Source: Gemmatimonadales bacterium (GTDB lineage Bacteria; Gemmatimonadota; Gemmatimonadetes; Gemmatimonadales; GWC2-71-9). Taken from it: a DNA stretch of 9,238 nt. Both the position numbers and the translations under genes were made by a program. The stretch covers positions 1 to 9,238 of the forward strand of contig JAICPP010000130.1 of NCBI GenBank assembly GCA_025929805.1, written 5' to 3'. Below are positions 1 through 6,773 of the stretch, piece by piece. Every line of letters begins with the position of its first letter. The stretch's first letter is position 1. A model generated the notes under the pieces. The model did not search any database, was not told where the DNA came from, and was given only the letters and a program-made list of their open reading frames with translations.

Positions 1-618
1 ATCTATCGAAGCGACCCAGATTGCCTGTCAGTTACCCCGGATGAGGTGCAGCTGTATCTGAGCGAGGTGAACGACGCGGCTCCCTGGCTTGCCCTCACGC
101 CGGATGACGTGGCCCTGGTATACGCAGGACTGCTCCCGGCTGGAGCCGATGATCTGATCAGCTCAAACATCAGCTTCGGCAAGCGCTCGCATGTAATCGA
201 TAACGCGCGAACCGACGGCGTCGAAGGTCTCATCACGGCGATCACCAACCGGTTGACGACCGGGCGAGGCGTAGCCGAACACGCGGTGGATCTGGTAGCG
301 GTGAAGTTGGGCCGTTCGTTGCCCCGATGTCGAACGGCCGTGACACCTCTCCCGGGCGCTGCCCTCGCTGAGACTCTCGAGACTTCCCGGCGGACACTGG
401 AGGCCCAAGTGATACACGCGGTCCAACATGAGATGGCGCACACACTGGCCGACTGTGTCTTCCGCCGCACCGACATCGCCACAACCGGGGATCCCGGGGG
501 GGCCACTCTCCGGACCTGCGCGGACCTCATGGCCATCGAACTGGGCTGGAGTTCCCTGCGAAAGCAACAGGAACTCGAGGAGGTCAGGCAGCAGTTTCCC
601 TCCCGGGGCAAGAGTTGA
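1..618 (+). CDS. glpD: Glycerol-3-phosphate dehydrogenase-like FAD oxidoreductase, C-terminal part (5' end outside window)
   Basis: The reading frame is open from the first base, so the gene starts upstream; about 205 residues are visible. The first part is the end of the FAD/substrate domain, with a segment (AGLLP, then LTTGRGVAEHAVD) that lines up with the AGLRPL and GGKLTT-x-R-x-x-AE region of GlpD. The rest is the all-helical GlpD C-terminal domain, recognised by VIHAVQHEMAHTLADCVFRRT and a final MAIELGW followed by an acidic helix. GlpD enzymes oxidise sn-glycerol 3-phosphate to dihydroxyacetone phosphate and pass electrons to membrane quinone. Two normally conserved spots differ here: LLPA in place of LRPL, and TNRLTT in place of GGKLTT. 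The substrate may therefore not be glycerol 3-phosphate. The stop codon is 1 base before the decarboxylase start, so the two genes are probably co-transcribed. The family call is firm; the exact function is less so. Confidence 0.82.
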   Translation: MYRSDPDCLSVTPDEVQLYLSEVNDAAPWLALTPDDVALVYAGLLPAGADDLISSNISFGKRSHVIDNARTDGVEGLITAITNRLTTGRGVAEHAVDLVAVKLGRSLPRCRTAVTPLPGAALAETLETSRRTLEAQVIHAVQHEMAHTLADCVFRRTDIATTGDPGGATLRTCADLMAIELGWSSLRKQQELEEVRQQFPSRGKS

Positions 619-619
619 C

Positions 620-2542
620 ATGCCGCTGGACCCCAAGGAAGCCTTACCGGCATGGTTCCTCGGACCCCGGGCGGAAAACGCCGACCTCCTCGAGCGTCTG
701 GTCGTTGAGGCTTTAAGAGATCATGTCTTCTGGCGGCGTAACTATCACCCGGAGGATGGATTCAGCATCAGAGAGATGGACAAGCGGCGGGAGGGCTATG
801 AGTCCAGCGTCGCGGTCCTGACCCAGGAGCTGCTGGGTCTGTTGGCCGAACTCAAACGCGACGTTCCCTTCTTCAGCGGCCGCTACAAGGGCCACATGAT
901 AGCGGAGCAGACGATCGCCTCTCAGATCGGCTACTTCGCGACCATGCTCTACAATCCCAACAACATTGCCGCCGAGATCTCCCCAGTCACGACCCGGCTC
1001 GAGCTGGAGGTGGCGGGAGACCTGGCCCGGATGATCGGGTACCCGGCAACGAGCTGGGGACACCTCACCTCGGGTGGCACCGTGGCCAACTTCGAAGCGC
1101 TTTGGCTCGCTCGGAGCGTGCGATACTTGCCGGTCGCGGCCGCTGGCGCCGCGAACGACTTGGGGCTCGATCTGGAGGTGGGCTTGGCCGACGGCTCCAG
1201 CGCGCCACTGGGAGGCCTTCGCCTCTGGGATCTGCTCAACATCCCAGTCGAAGCCAGCCTCGACCTGTGGGAGCGTCTCCGACGATCAGCGGGTCCTGCC
1301 GAGGCGCAGCGCGCCCTGGCTGACCATTCCCTCGCAACCATTGGTTATCAGGAATACAGCCGCCGCCTGGCGCTCGATTATGGCGACCCGCTCCCGGCAG
1401 GCGTAGTGCTGGTAGCGGCGACGGCCCATTACTCCTGGGAGAAGATCGTCCGAGCGCTCGGCATCGGATCCAATCAGCTGGTGTACATCCCACTGGATAC
1501 CTGTTACCGGATGGACCCGGATGCGCTGTGGGAGCGGGTATCAGAGCTGGTCCGGCACCGGCAGCCCATTCTGGCCTGCGTGAGCGTCTGCGGAACAACC
1601 GAGGAGAGCGCCGTAGACCGGCTCGATCAGGTGCTCGAGGTCCGGGCCCGGGCGGCCCGGGAGCTCGGCGCTACCTTCCACCTGCACTCGGACGCCTGCT
1701 ATGGTGGCTACGCCGCCGCGATGACCCGAACGGCCGACGGCAAGTCCCGCCCTGGAGAAGCCATTCGGCGCTCCACAGGGGAGATCTGGCCGGATGACAA
1801 GTGGATCCGGGCGATCGCTGCCTTAGGTGAAGCAGACTCGGTCAGCATCGATCCGCACAAAATGGGCTACGTCCCCTACTCGGCCGGCGCTATTCTGGTG
1901 CGCGACGGACGGACTCGTCATCTGGTAGCCAGCGAGCCACCCTACCTTTCACCTGCGGTTAATGGAGGACAGGACGTAGAGCAGTTCCTGGGACGCTACA
2001 TTCTGGAGGGATCGAAGCCGGGAGCCGCGGCTGCAGCAGTCTGGTTGAGTCACAAAGCAATCCCTCTCGATGAGCGTGGATATGGCTTTCTCATCGAGCG
2101 CACGATGGCCGGCTCCCGCCGCCTGCATGCGGCGCTAGCCCGGGCGAAGCTTGCCCCGTTTCGATTGGTGCTGCTGCCGGCTCCAGACATCAATATCGTG
2201 TGCTATGTGGTCACACATCCCTCGCTCGATACTCTCACCAGCCTGAACGCCCTTAACGAGCGGATTTTCCAGGAACTGAGTCTCGCTCGAAAAAGCGGCG
2301 CGCCGGAGTATATCGTGACCCGGACGAGGCTCCGAAGCCCAATGTATGACGGGGCCATCGTTCCGCTGCTCGACGAGCTGGGTGTTCCGGTAGCGGAGTG
2401 GAAGGCGAGCGGCCCCGAGGGACTCGTGGTACTGCGCTCGACTGTTATGGATCCCTTCCTGGACTCCCCGGCGCCGGGGCCGGACCATGTGGCGGGATAC
2501 GTGGCAGCGCTCGGGAGAGCCTGTACCGCGGCGCTTGGATAG
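620..2542 (+). CDS. PLP-dependent group II decarboxylase, tyrosine decarboxylase-like
   Basis: The protein has 640 residues, close to the roughly 620 of bacterial tyrosine decarboxylases. The fold type I group II decarboxylase motifs are all present: SGGTVANFEALW after a YNPNN segment; HYSW with His270, which stacks on the cofactor; VCGTTEES; HSDACYGGY with Asp358, which pairs with the pyridine nitrogen; and SIDPHKMGYVPYSAGA with Lys414, the Schiff-base lysine. The NPNN, GTTEE and DPHKMGY wording resembles Enterococcus/Lactobacillus TyrDC more than ordinary glutamate decarboxylase. It should be a soluble cytoplasmic enzyme that turns an aromatic or other L-amino acid into its amine and CO2. 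The substrate cannot be fixed from sequence. The ATG at 620 was chosen because it follows the glpD stop by 1 base and homology begins just after it; the frame is open further upstream but only inside glpD. No strong ribosome site is seen, so translation may be coupled to glpD. No amino acid/amine antiporter gene is adjacent. Confidence 0.88.
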   Translation: MPLDPKEALPAWFLGPRAENADLLERLVVEALRDHVFWRRNYHPEDGFSIREMDKRREGYESSVAVLTQELLGLLAELKRDVPFFSGRYKGHMIAEQTIASQIGYFATMLYNPNNIAAEISPVTTRLELEVAGDLARMIGYPATSWGHLTSGGTVANFEALWLARSVRYLPVAAAGAANDLGLDLEVGLADGSSAPLGGLRLWDLLNIPVEASLDLWERLRRSAGPAEAQRALADHSLATIGYQEYSRRLALDYGDPLPAGVVLVAATAHYSWEKIVRALGIGSNQLVYIPLDTCYRMDPDALWERVSELVRHRQPILACVSVCGTTEESAVDRLDQVLEVRARAARELGATFHLHSDACYGGYAAAMTRTADGKSRPGEAIRRSTGEIWPDDKWIRAIAALGEADSVSIDPHKMGYVPYSAGAILVRDGRTRHLVASEPPYLSPAVNGGQDVEQFLGRYILEGSKPGAAAAAVWLSHKAIPLDERGYGFLIERTMAGSRRLHAALARAKLAPFRLVLLPAPDINIVCYVVTHPSLDTLTSLNALNERIFQELSLARKSGAPEYIVTRTRLRSPMYDGAIVPLLDELGVPVAEWKASGPEGLVVLRSTVMDPFLDSPAPGPDHVAGYVAALGRACTAALG

Positions 2543-2549
2543 TGCACTG

Positions 2550-2960
2550 GTGCCAACTCTGACCCGGTGGTTCATCAAAGCGGCCATGCTCTACCTGGTG
2601 GCTGCTCTCCTTCTCTCCATTGCCATGCAGCCGCCACTGCGGAACCAGGCACCGTTCCTGGCCGTAATTTGGCCTACCTATCTGCATCTGCTGGTCCTCG
2701 GCTGGCTCACGCAACTCATCTTCGGGGTGGCGTTCTGGCTGTTCCCGAAGCACTCGCCGACTCACCCGCGAGGCAGCGACCGGTTGGGATGGATCAGTTT
2801 CTTGCTGCTCAACCTGGGCCTGATCCTTCGGGCCGTCGCCGAGCCCTGGCAGGCACTGGGCCGACCGATGGGGGCGCTGCTAGTGGCCTCCGCGGCGGTT
2901 CAGCTTGCCGCTGGTTGGGCCTTCGTCATCAACACCTGGCCGAGGGTACGGGAGCGCTGA
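2550..2960 (+). CDS. Small four-helix membrane protein, heme-copper oxidase subunit I/NnrS-like (paralog 1)
   Basis: The protein has 136 residues and four predicted membrane helices, at about residues 12-27, 38-62, 74-95 and 105-127. The second helix reads LHLLVLGWLTQLIFGVAFW and ends in Pro. A histidine near the helix start followed by GW and FGVAFW recalls helix II of heme-copper oxidase subunit I, where a histidine binds low-spin heme; that role is only inferred here. The GTG start at 2550 was chosen over an ATG at 2487 because the resulting N-terminus (MPTLTRWFIKAA) aligns with that of the next gene (MPRLSVWFVRTA). It also lies 7 bases after the decarboxylase stop instead of 56 bases inside it. 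The gene is homologous along its whole length to the following one. It is the third gene of a compact block with glpD and the decarboxylase. Function is unknown; a redox or electron-transfer membrane role is possible. Confidence 0.75.
   Translation: MPTLTRWFIKAAMLYLVAALLLSIAMQPPLRNQAPFLAVIWPTYLHLLVLGWLTQLIFGVAFWLFPKHSPTHPRGSDRLGWISFLLLNLGLILRAVAEPWQALGRPMGALLVASAAVQLAAGWAFVINTWPRVRER
2950..2954 (+). promoter_or_regulatory. Ribosome binding site of paralog 2
   Basis: GGGAG lies 7 bases before the ATG at 2962 and inside the last codons of the preceding gene. It supports this ATG as the start, and not a site further upstream in the same frame. Confidence 0.55.
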
Positions 2961-2961
2961 G

Positions 2962-3375
2962 ATGCCCAGATTGAGCGTATGGTTCGTTCGGACCGCGCTA
3001 GGGTATTTCGCGATCGGCTTTACCCTCGGCGCGCTTATGCTGATCGACCGCGGCGTGCCCCTCGGTATTTCGCGGACCCGCCTGCTCCCGTCTCACATCG
3101 AGTTTCTGTTGATCAGTTGGATGGTGCAACTGGCCTTCGGAGTGGCGTTCTGGATCTTGCCCCGTTTTCGCACGGGACCGGAACGGGGCCGCGAGGGAAC
3201 TGCATGGCTTTCCTATGTCCTGCTGAATACCGGAGTAATCACTGCGGCAGGCGGTCTCACGATCGGACTGCCACCGGTGGTGCCGTTGCTCGGCCATATG
3301 GCCCAGGGCGCGGCAGCGGGCGCCTTTGCCCTGCACGCGTGGCCCAGAGTCAAGATATTCGGAGCGCAGCACTAG
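2962..3375 (+). CDS. Small four-helix membrane protein, heme-copper oxidase subunit I/NnrS-like (paralog 2)
   Basis: The protein has 137 residues, four predicted membrane helices, and is alignable end to end with the preceding gene. Shared blocks are the N-terminal MPxLxxWF, the helix II core WxxQLxFGVAFWxxP, LLNxGxI in helix III, and a C-terminal AFxxxxWPRV. The histidine of helix II sits two positions earlier than in the neighbour: PSHIEFLLISW here against PTYLHLLVLGW there. The pair therefore arose by duplication but differs at its most likely ligand position. The start is 1 base after the previous stop and has a good ribosome site. The stop codon TAG at 3373-3375 overlaps the stop codon of the convergent minus-strand gene. 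No function is established. A heterodimer of the two paralogs binding heme or another redox cofactor is a reasonable guess but unproven. Confidence 0.78.
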   Translation: MPRLSVWFVRTALGYFAIGFTLGALMLIDRGVPLGISRTRLLPSHIEFLLISWMVQLAFGVAFWILPRFRTGPERGREGTAWLSYVLLNTGVITAAGGLTIGLPPVVPLLGHMAQGAAAGAFALHAWPRVKIFGAQH

Positions 3376-3860
3376 TCCGAGTCGAGGTCCGCAGCACTCT
3401 GCTCGACCGCGGCTGCACCGCCGGGCCGAATCTCCGAATGGCGGATCTGACCGCCTAGGTTGGCAATCCACCCCATCATCCCAGCCACCACGATGCCCAG
3501 CACCAGCACGGCCGAGGGATACCAGCGCGCCAGGTCCCGCCCGGCGCGGAGCCGCCAGAGGCCGATCAGCGCCACCAGACCCACAATCACCATTCCGATG
3601 GTGCCCAGCACTGCGGCCTCCTCGTGGACCTCCACCATAGAGTCGATCACGCCGGGGAGTCCCTCGACCAGTTCTTCCGCCGGTTCTCCAGTCAACTGAA
3701 CTACGAGCGTGACGATCGCCAGCAGCGTGAGCAACCCGAACGACGCCCGGGTGAGTTCCGAACTTCGCCTTACTAGTGCCCAGGCCAGCAGCAGGAGCAC
3801 GATGGGAAGTCCAATCACCGGCACGTGATTCAATGCGAGATGAAGATGGGCCCAGCTCAT
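3372..3860 (-). CDS. Conserved four-helix membrane protein of unknown function, last gene of the nos operon (DUF2231-like)
   Basis: The protein has 162 residues with four predicted membrane helices at about 12-30, 39-56, 83-101 and 115-133. Both loops and helix ends carry striking polar motifs. These are HLHLALNHVPVIG at the N-terminus (His5, His7, His12), QLTGEPAEELVEGLPGV and then VHEEAA (His79) between helices 2 and 3, and GGQIRHSE (His141) just after helix 4. The layout, with a histidine-proline start and a GG-x-x-x-H ending, resembles DUF2231 membrane proteins; this is a similarity judged by eye. Histidines near opposite helix ends could bind heme b or a metal. The ATG at 3860 follows a strong ribosome site; an open frame continues upstream but only through nosY. 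It starts 23 bases after the nosY stop, so it probably shares the nos transcript. The 12-odd C-terminal residues are acidic and look disordered. Confidence 0.8.
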   Translation of the reverse strand: MSWAHLHLALNHVPVIGLPIVLLLLAWALVRRSSELTRASFGLLTLLAIVTLVVQLTGEPAEELVEGLPGVIDSMVEVHEEAAVLGTIGMVIVGLVALIGLWRLRAGRDLARWYPSAVLVLGIVVAGMMGWIANLGGQIRHSEIRPGGAAAVEQSAADLDSD

Positions 3861-3863
3861 AAT

Positions 3864-3870
3864 CCCTCCC
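3864..3870 (-). promoter_or_regulatory. Ribosome binding site of the 162-residue membrane protein
   Basis: GGGAGGG on the minus strand lies 3 bases before the ATG at 3860, in the 23-base gap after nosY. It is one of the strongest Shine-Dalgarno matches in the window and fixes the start of this gene. Confidence 0.6.
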
Positions 3871-3883
3871 AAACGCTCCTGGT

Positions 3884-4699
3884 TTAAAGGTCGCTTCGAG
3901 CGAATCGCCGGCCGGCCATCGCCAGCGGCACCATGGTCCAGGCAGCCAGCGCGGCGACAATGGCCCAGCTCCCGGCGCCACCGAGCACGCGGCGGAGCGC
4001 GGCGCCGGTGGGACCGGTGACCACCTCTGTCTGGAACAGGCTGAGCCCCAGAACACGGGCGCTGTCTACCGGGTCGGCCATGAGGAGGATGGAGAGCCAC
4101 CAACCGGCCTTACTGGGCGGCAGCAGAGCCAGCAGTCCGATCGCCGCCAGATCCACACCGATCACCAGGATGAACCAGATTGCCACCGCAATGGCGAGAG
4201 CCTTGAGACGGGCGCGGGCCATCACGCCGATCCAGATGCCCAGCGACAACGTGGCACAGAGCAGGAGGAGCGCTACGCCGATGAGCCGGAGGTAGCGCCA
4301 CGCATCCGCGGTCCCCGCCAGCAGCCCTATCACGCCTCCCGCAAGGCCAAGCCCGACGAGAATGGCCGCACCGAGGGCCACGCTCCAGCCCAGCCAGCGG
4401 GTGAGCACGAGGCTCTCACGACGCACGGGGAGTGTTGCCATCAGCTCCAGCTCGTGACACTCGGCACCGGCCAGTGCACCGGTGACCAGAGCGAGCATCG
4501 GAACTACCCATATCGTCAGTTGTAGCAGGCTGACCGAGGTCCGGGCAAAGCCTTGAACCTCCATGACGCCGCCGGCGGACAGACCGATGAAGGCTACGGC
4601 CATGCTGGCCAGCCCAAACCCGGCAGCGAAGGCGGGAACCGTACGGGTGCGCCGGGCACCGGCCAGCTCGAACCGAAAGAGGGCGCCGAAGTGAGTCAT
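3884..4699 (-). CDS. nosY: NosY: ABC transporter permease for nitrous oxide reductase maturation
   Basis: The protein has 271 residues, the usual NosY length, with about six membrane helices (roughly 23-45, 58-80, 105-128, 139-163, 169-192 and 245-263). Between helices 2 and 3 is the conserved cytoplasmic coupling segment GAECHELELMATLPVRRESLVLTRWLGW reduced to its key parts: an acidic stretch, then LPVRR. Before the last helix is MADPVDSARVLGL, matching the NPxDxxR signature of NosY-type ABC-2 permeases, with Asn replaced by Asp-preceding Ala. NosY dimerises in the inner membrane with two NosF subunits, and the complex works with periplasmic NosD to supply what NosZ needs to assemble its copper-sulfide CuZ site. 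The ATG at 4699 overlaps the nosF stop in an ATGA, so the two proteins are probably made in step, as expected for subunits of one transporter. Confidence 0.9.
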   Translation of the reverse strand: MTHFGALFRFELAGARRTRTVPAFAAGFGLASMAVAFIGLSAGGVMEVQGFARTSVSLLQLTIWVVPMLALVTGALAGAECHELELMATLPVRRESLVLTRWLGWSVALGAAILVGLGLAGGVIGLLAGTADAWRYLRLIGVALLLLCATLSLGIWIGVMARARLKALAIAVAIWFILVIGVDLAAIGLLALLPPSKAGWWLSILLMADPVDSARVLGLSLFQTEVVTGPTGAALRRVLGGAGSWAIVAALAAWTMVPLAMAGRRFARSDL

Positions 4700-5472
4700 G
4701 CCGCATTCTCCCGGACAATGGTCAGACGCGGCGCGGCCGTACGGCCCCGTTGCACCAGAACTTGGTAGATTCGCTCGATCGGGGAGTCGGTCACTCCGGC
4801 ATCGCAGGGTACCCCGGCCGCAAGCGCCAACTGGGCGAGAGTTCCCTGCGCCACGACTCGGCCCTGCACCAGCACCACGATCCGGTCGGCCAGAACTGCT
4901 ACGTCGTGCAGATGGTGGGAGGCGAACAAGACCGCCGTGCCACGGTCCCGCGCTTGGCGGATGGCGTCGCGCACATGCTCCGATCCCTCCGAGTCCAGAC
5001 TGATGCTTGGCTCATCGAGGAGAAGCGCAGCCACTGGACCCAGAGTGGCCAACTCGACCATGGCACGCTGCCGCTGCCCTCCGGACAGCTCTCCCAGTGT
5101 GCATTCCAGGCGGTCCTCCATCCCCGCCCGAGCCAGCGACTGCACCGCCTGCTCGAATGGGACCTCACGTACCCGGGCCACGAGCCCGGCAAGGTCGCCC
5201 ACCACTGTTGCCAGTGGACAGCCGGAGCGCTGAGACAGGTAACCCAGCTGGCGCCGAGCGGCTGCCGCCTCAGTAACCACATCATGGCCACCGATGGTAG
5301 CGCGACCTCCGCTGGGCTGGATGAGCCCCGCCAACATGCGCAGCGTCGTGGACTTGCCTGCCCCGTTCGGGCCTATCAGCGCCACCACTTCGCCGCCTGC
5401 CACATCCAGGGTAAGCGGCTCGAGCGCCCGGCGCCCTCCAAACGATTTGTGCAGCTCCTTGAGACCGATCAC
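4696..5472 (-). CDS. nosF: NosF: ABC transporter ATPase for nitrous oxide reductase maturation
   Basis: The protein has 258 residues and a complete ABC ATPase core: Walker A GPNGAGKST (Lys40), Q-loop Gln81, signature LSGGQRQR (129-136), Walker B LLLDEP (Asp153, Glu154) followed by SISLD, and switch His186. Family-level similarity alone would give a generic ABC-2 ATPase, but the position between nosD and nosY in a nos operon makes NosF the natural call. It hydrolyses ATP on the cytoplasmic face of NosY and so drives conformational change through NosD for CuZ-site assembly. The GTG start at 5472 overlaps the nosD stop (GTGA), and the gene end overlaps the nosY start (ATGA). The tail after residue 205 is a normal regulatory extension and shows nothing unusual. 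Confidence 0.91.
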   Translation of the reverse strand: MIGLKELHKSFGGRRALEPLTLDVAGGEVVALIGPNGAGKSTTLRMLAGLIQPSGGRATIGGHDVVTEAAAARRQLGYLSQRSGCPLATVVGDLAGLVARVREVPFEQAVQSLARAGMEDRLECTLGELSGGQRQRAMVELATLGPVAALLLDEPSISLDSEGSEHVRDAIRQARDRGTAVLFASHHLHDVAVLADRIVVLVQGRVVAQGTLAQLALAAGVPCDAGVTDSPIERIYQVLVQRGRTAAPRLTIVRENAA

Positions 5473-6773
5473 CGCGGCAACCCCTTTCCTCGAGACGTTC
5501 GCCGTGACCTCACAGGAACCAGCAGAATTCCGATTCCGGCGGCAACGCTGGCCGCGGCCGCCACGAACTGATTGCCTGCGGCGTGTTCTGTTGTCCGAGA
5601 GGGCAAGGCGCCCAGGATGGCGATGTCAGGTGGCCGTGCCAACGGGCAGGCATCTTCCGCCTCGTCCATGTCGAAAACCGGGAAGGTCCGCTCGGCCCAG
5701 TCGAGCGTGCGTGCCGCGGGGCTCCCGAGGAAGAGGCGCAGCCCTTCCCGTGACCGGGCCAACTCTGCCAGCGGAGAGCTGGCCGAATAAGGTTCATCCA
5801 GCACTCCGTCGCCGTTCAGATCGTAGCCATCGAGCGCAGCGCCCGCCCAGTAGTTTCCCTGTCCATCGACACAGAACCGATACGCCCCTTCCTGCGCGCC
5901 GCCGGTGGCTTCAAAGGTGTTTCCCATCAGAGCGTTGCCGGTGACTCTGGTCTGCTCGCTGTTGCCGTAGAGCTGGAGGCCAAGCCAGTTCTCCGCGACC
6001 AGATTCCCGACATAGTGGCCCTGAATTACGTTGTCGAAAAAGGTGCCGATCCCGTTTCCAACAAAGAGATTCCGCTCGACGATCGGCGCCGTGGCCGTCT
6101 GCAGCACTAATCCGAACGAGCGGCTCCCCGAATTCCAGGCAAAGACGTTGTCCCGGATGACGAGCCCGTTGGAGTTCATCACCACGGCCCCGGCCGCGCC
6201 ATGGGTGAAGACGTTATGCTCGAATCGATTGTGATGGCTGAACATGTAGTGGAGGCCGAAGCGGCTCCGGGCAATTCTATTGCCGGTTACTACCGCGCTG
6301 TCGGTGTACTCGAAGTACATCCCGTCCCGAACCATGGCGATCCGGTTGTCTCGGATGGTGATCCCGCGAGAGTAGTGCAGGTGGATGCCGTTGCCGGTCT
6401 GACTCTCCGGGAGGCCGGGCGGCCCCTCGATGTCTACCCGCTGAATCGTCACATCACGGACCTTGCGCAGATAGACGCCGAACAGAATGTCCCGAATCTC
6501 CAGATCCTCTAGCAAGACCGAGTCCGCGGCGACCAGGATGCCCGCGTCACTCTGGTCTAGATCCCGTCCACTCCGCTCGATTCGGAGCCCACGGAGGGTG
6601 GTGCCGGGAGCGAAAATCTCTACCACACTTCCCTCTCCGTCGCCTCGGATCACCGCACCGGGACTGCCGAGCACCACAGTCGGGCGGGAGATCACCAGAG
6701 GACCTGAATGCACGCCCCGGGCGAGTCTCAGCGTATCCGGTGTGGCGGTAAGCAGCACCGCCAGAAGGGTCAT
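5469..6773 (-). CDS. nosD: NosD: periplasmic parallel beta-helix copper-site maturation protein
   Basis: The protein has about 434 residues. It begins with a short hydrophobic segment (MTLLAVLLTATPD) that can act as a minimal signal peptide. The body is a right-handed parallel beta-helix of carbohydrate-binding/sugar-hydrolase (CASH) repeats, visible as recurring xGIxLxxSxxxxIxxNxI turns. It includes the NosD hallmarks GNGIHLHYSRGITIRDN, RDGMYFEYTDS and GLHYMFSHHNRFEHN. The C-terminal part has the usual SPLAxL and AERTFPVFDMDEAEDACPL stretches. NosD binds the NosFY transporter at the outer face of the membrane and delivers the component needed to build CuZ in NosZ. The last 30 residues form a hydrophobic helix (AAAASVAAGIGILLVPV) followed by an Arg-rich tail, which would anchor the protein to the membrane. 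The start is ATG 6773, overlapping the nosB stop by one base; a GTG at 6776, one codon earlier, is equally possible. Confidence 0.9.
   Translation of the reverse strand: MTLLAVLLTATPDTLRLARGVHSGPLVISRPTVVLGSPGAVIRGDGEGSVVEIFAPGTTLRGLRIERSGRDLDQSDAGILVAADSVLLEDLEIRDILFGVYLRKVRDVTIQRVDIEGPPGLPESQTGNGIHLHYSRGITIRDNRIAMVRDGMYFEYTDSAVVTGNRIARSRFGLHYMFSHHNRFEHNVFTHGAAGAVVMNSNGLVIRDNVFAWNSGSRSFGLVLQTATAPIVERNLFVGNGIGTFFDNVIQGHYVGNLVAENWLGLQLYGNSEQTRVTGNALMGNTFEATGGAQEGAYRFCVDGQGNYWAGAALDGYDLNGDGVLDEPYSASSPLAELARSREGLRLFLGSPAARTLDWAERTFPVFDMDEAEDACPLARPPDIAILGALPSRTTEHAAGNQFVAAAASVAAGIGILLVPVRSRRTSRGKGLPR

Noticed and set aside
46..618. Treating the first gene as a complete 190-residue protein starting at GTG 46
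   Set aside because: The frame is open to base 1 and the visible part is only the C-terminal portion of a GlpD-family protein, so the gene is cut by the window edge.
2543..2549. A promoter or terminator between the decarboxylase and the paralog pair
   Set aside because: The gap is only 7 bases and no hairpin or promoter-like element is evident.
2487..2960. An ATG at 2487 as the start of the first small membrane protein
   Set aside because: It would overlap the decarboxylase by 56 bases and add an unconserved basic stretch; the GTG at 2550 aligns exactly with the start of the paralog.
2998..4056. A 352-codon open frame on the minus strand spanning the convergent junction and nosY's 3' end
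   Set aside because: It has a low-complexity Arg/Gly/Pro-rich translation with no recognisable motif and lies antisense or out of frame to genes with clear homology; it is a by-product of high GC content.
4750..5571. A 273-codon plus-strand open frame antisense to nosF
   Set aside because: The opposite strand carries every ABC ATPase motif; this frame has none and is a shadow.
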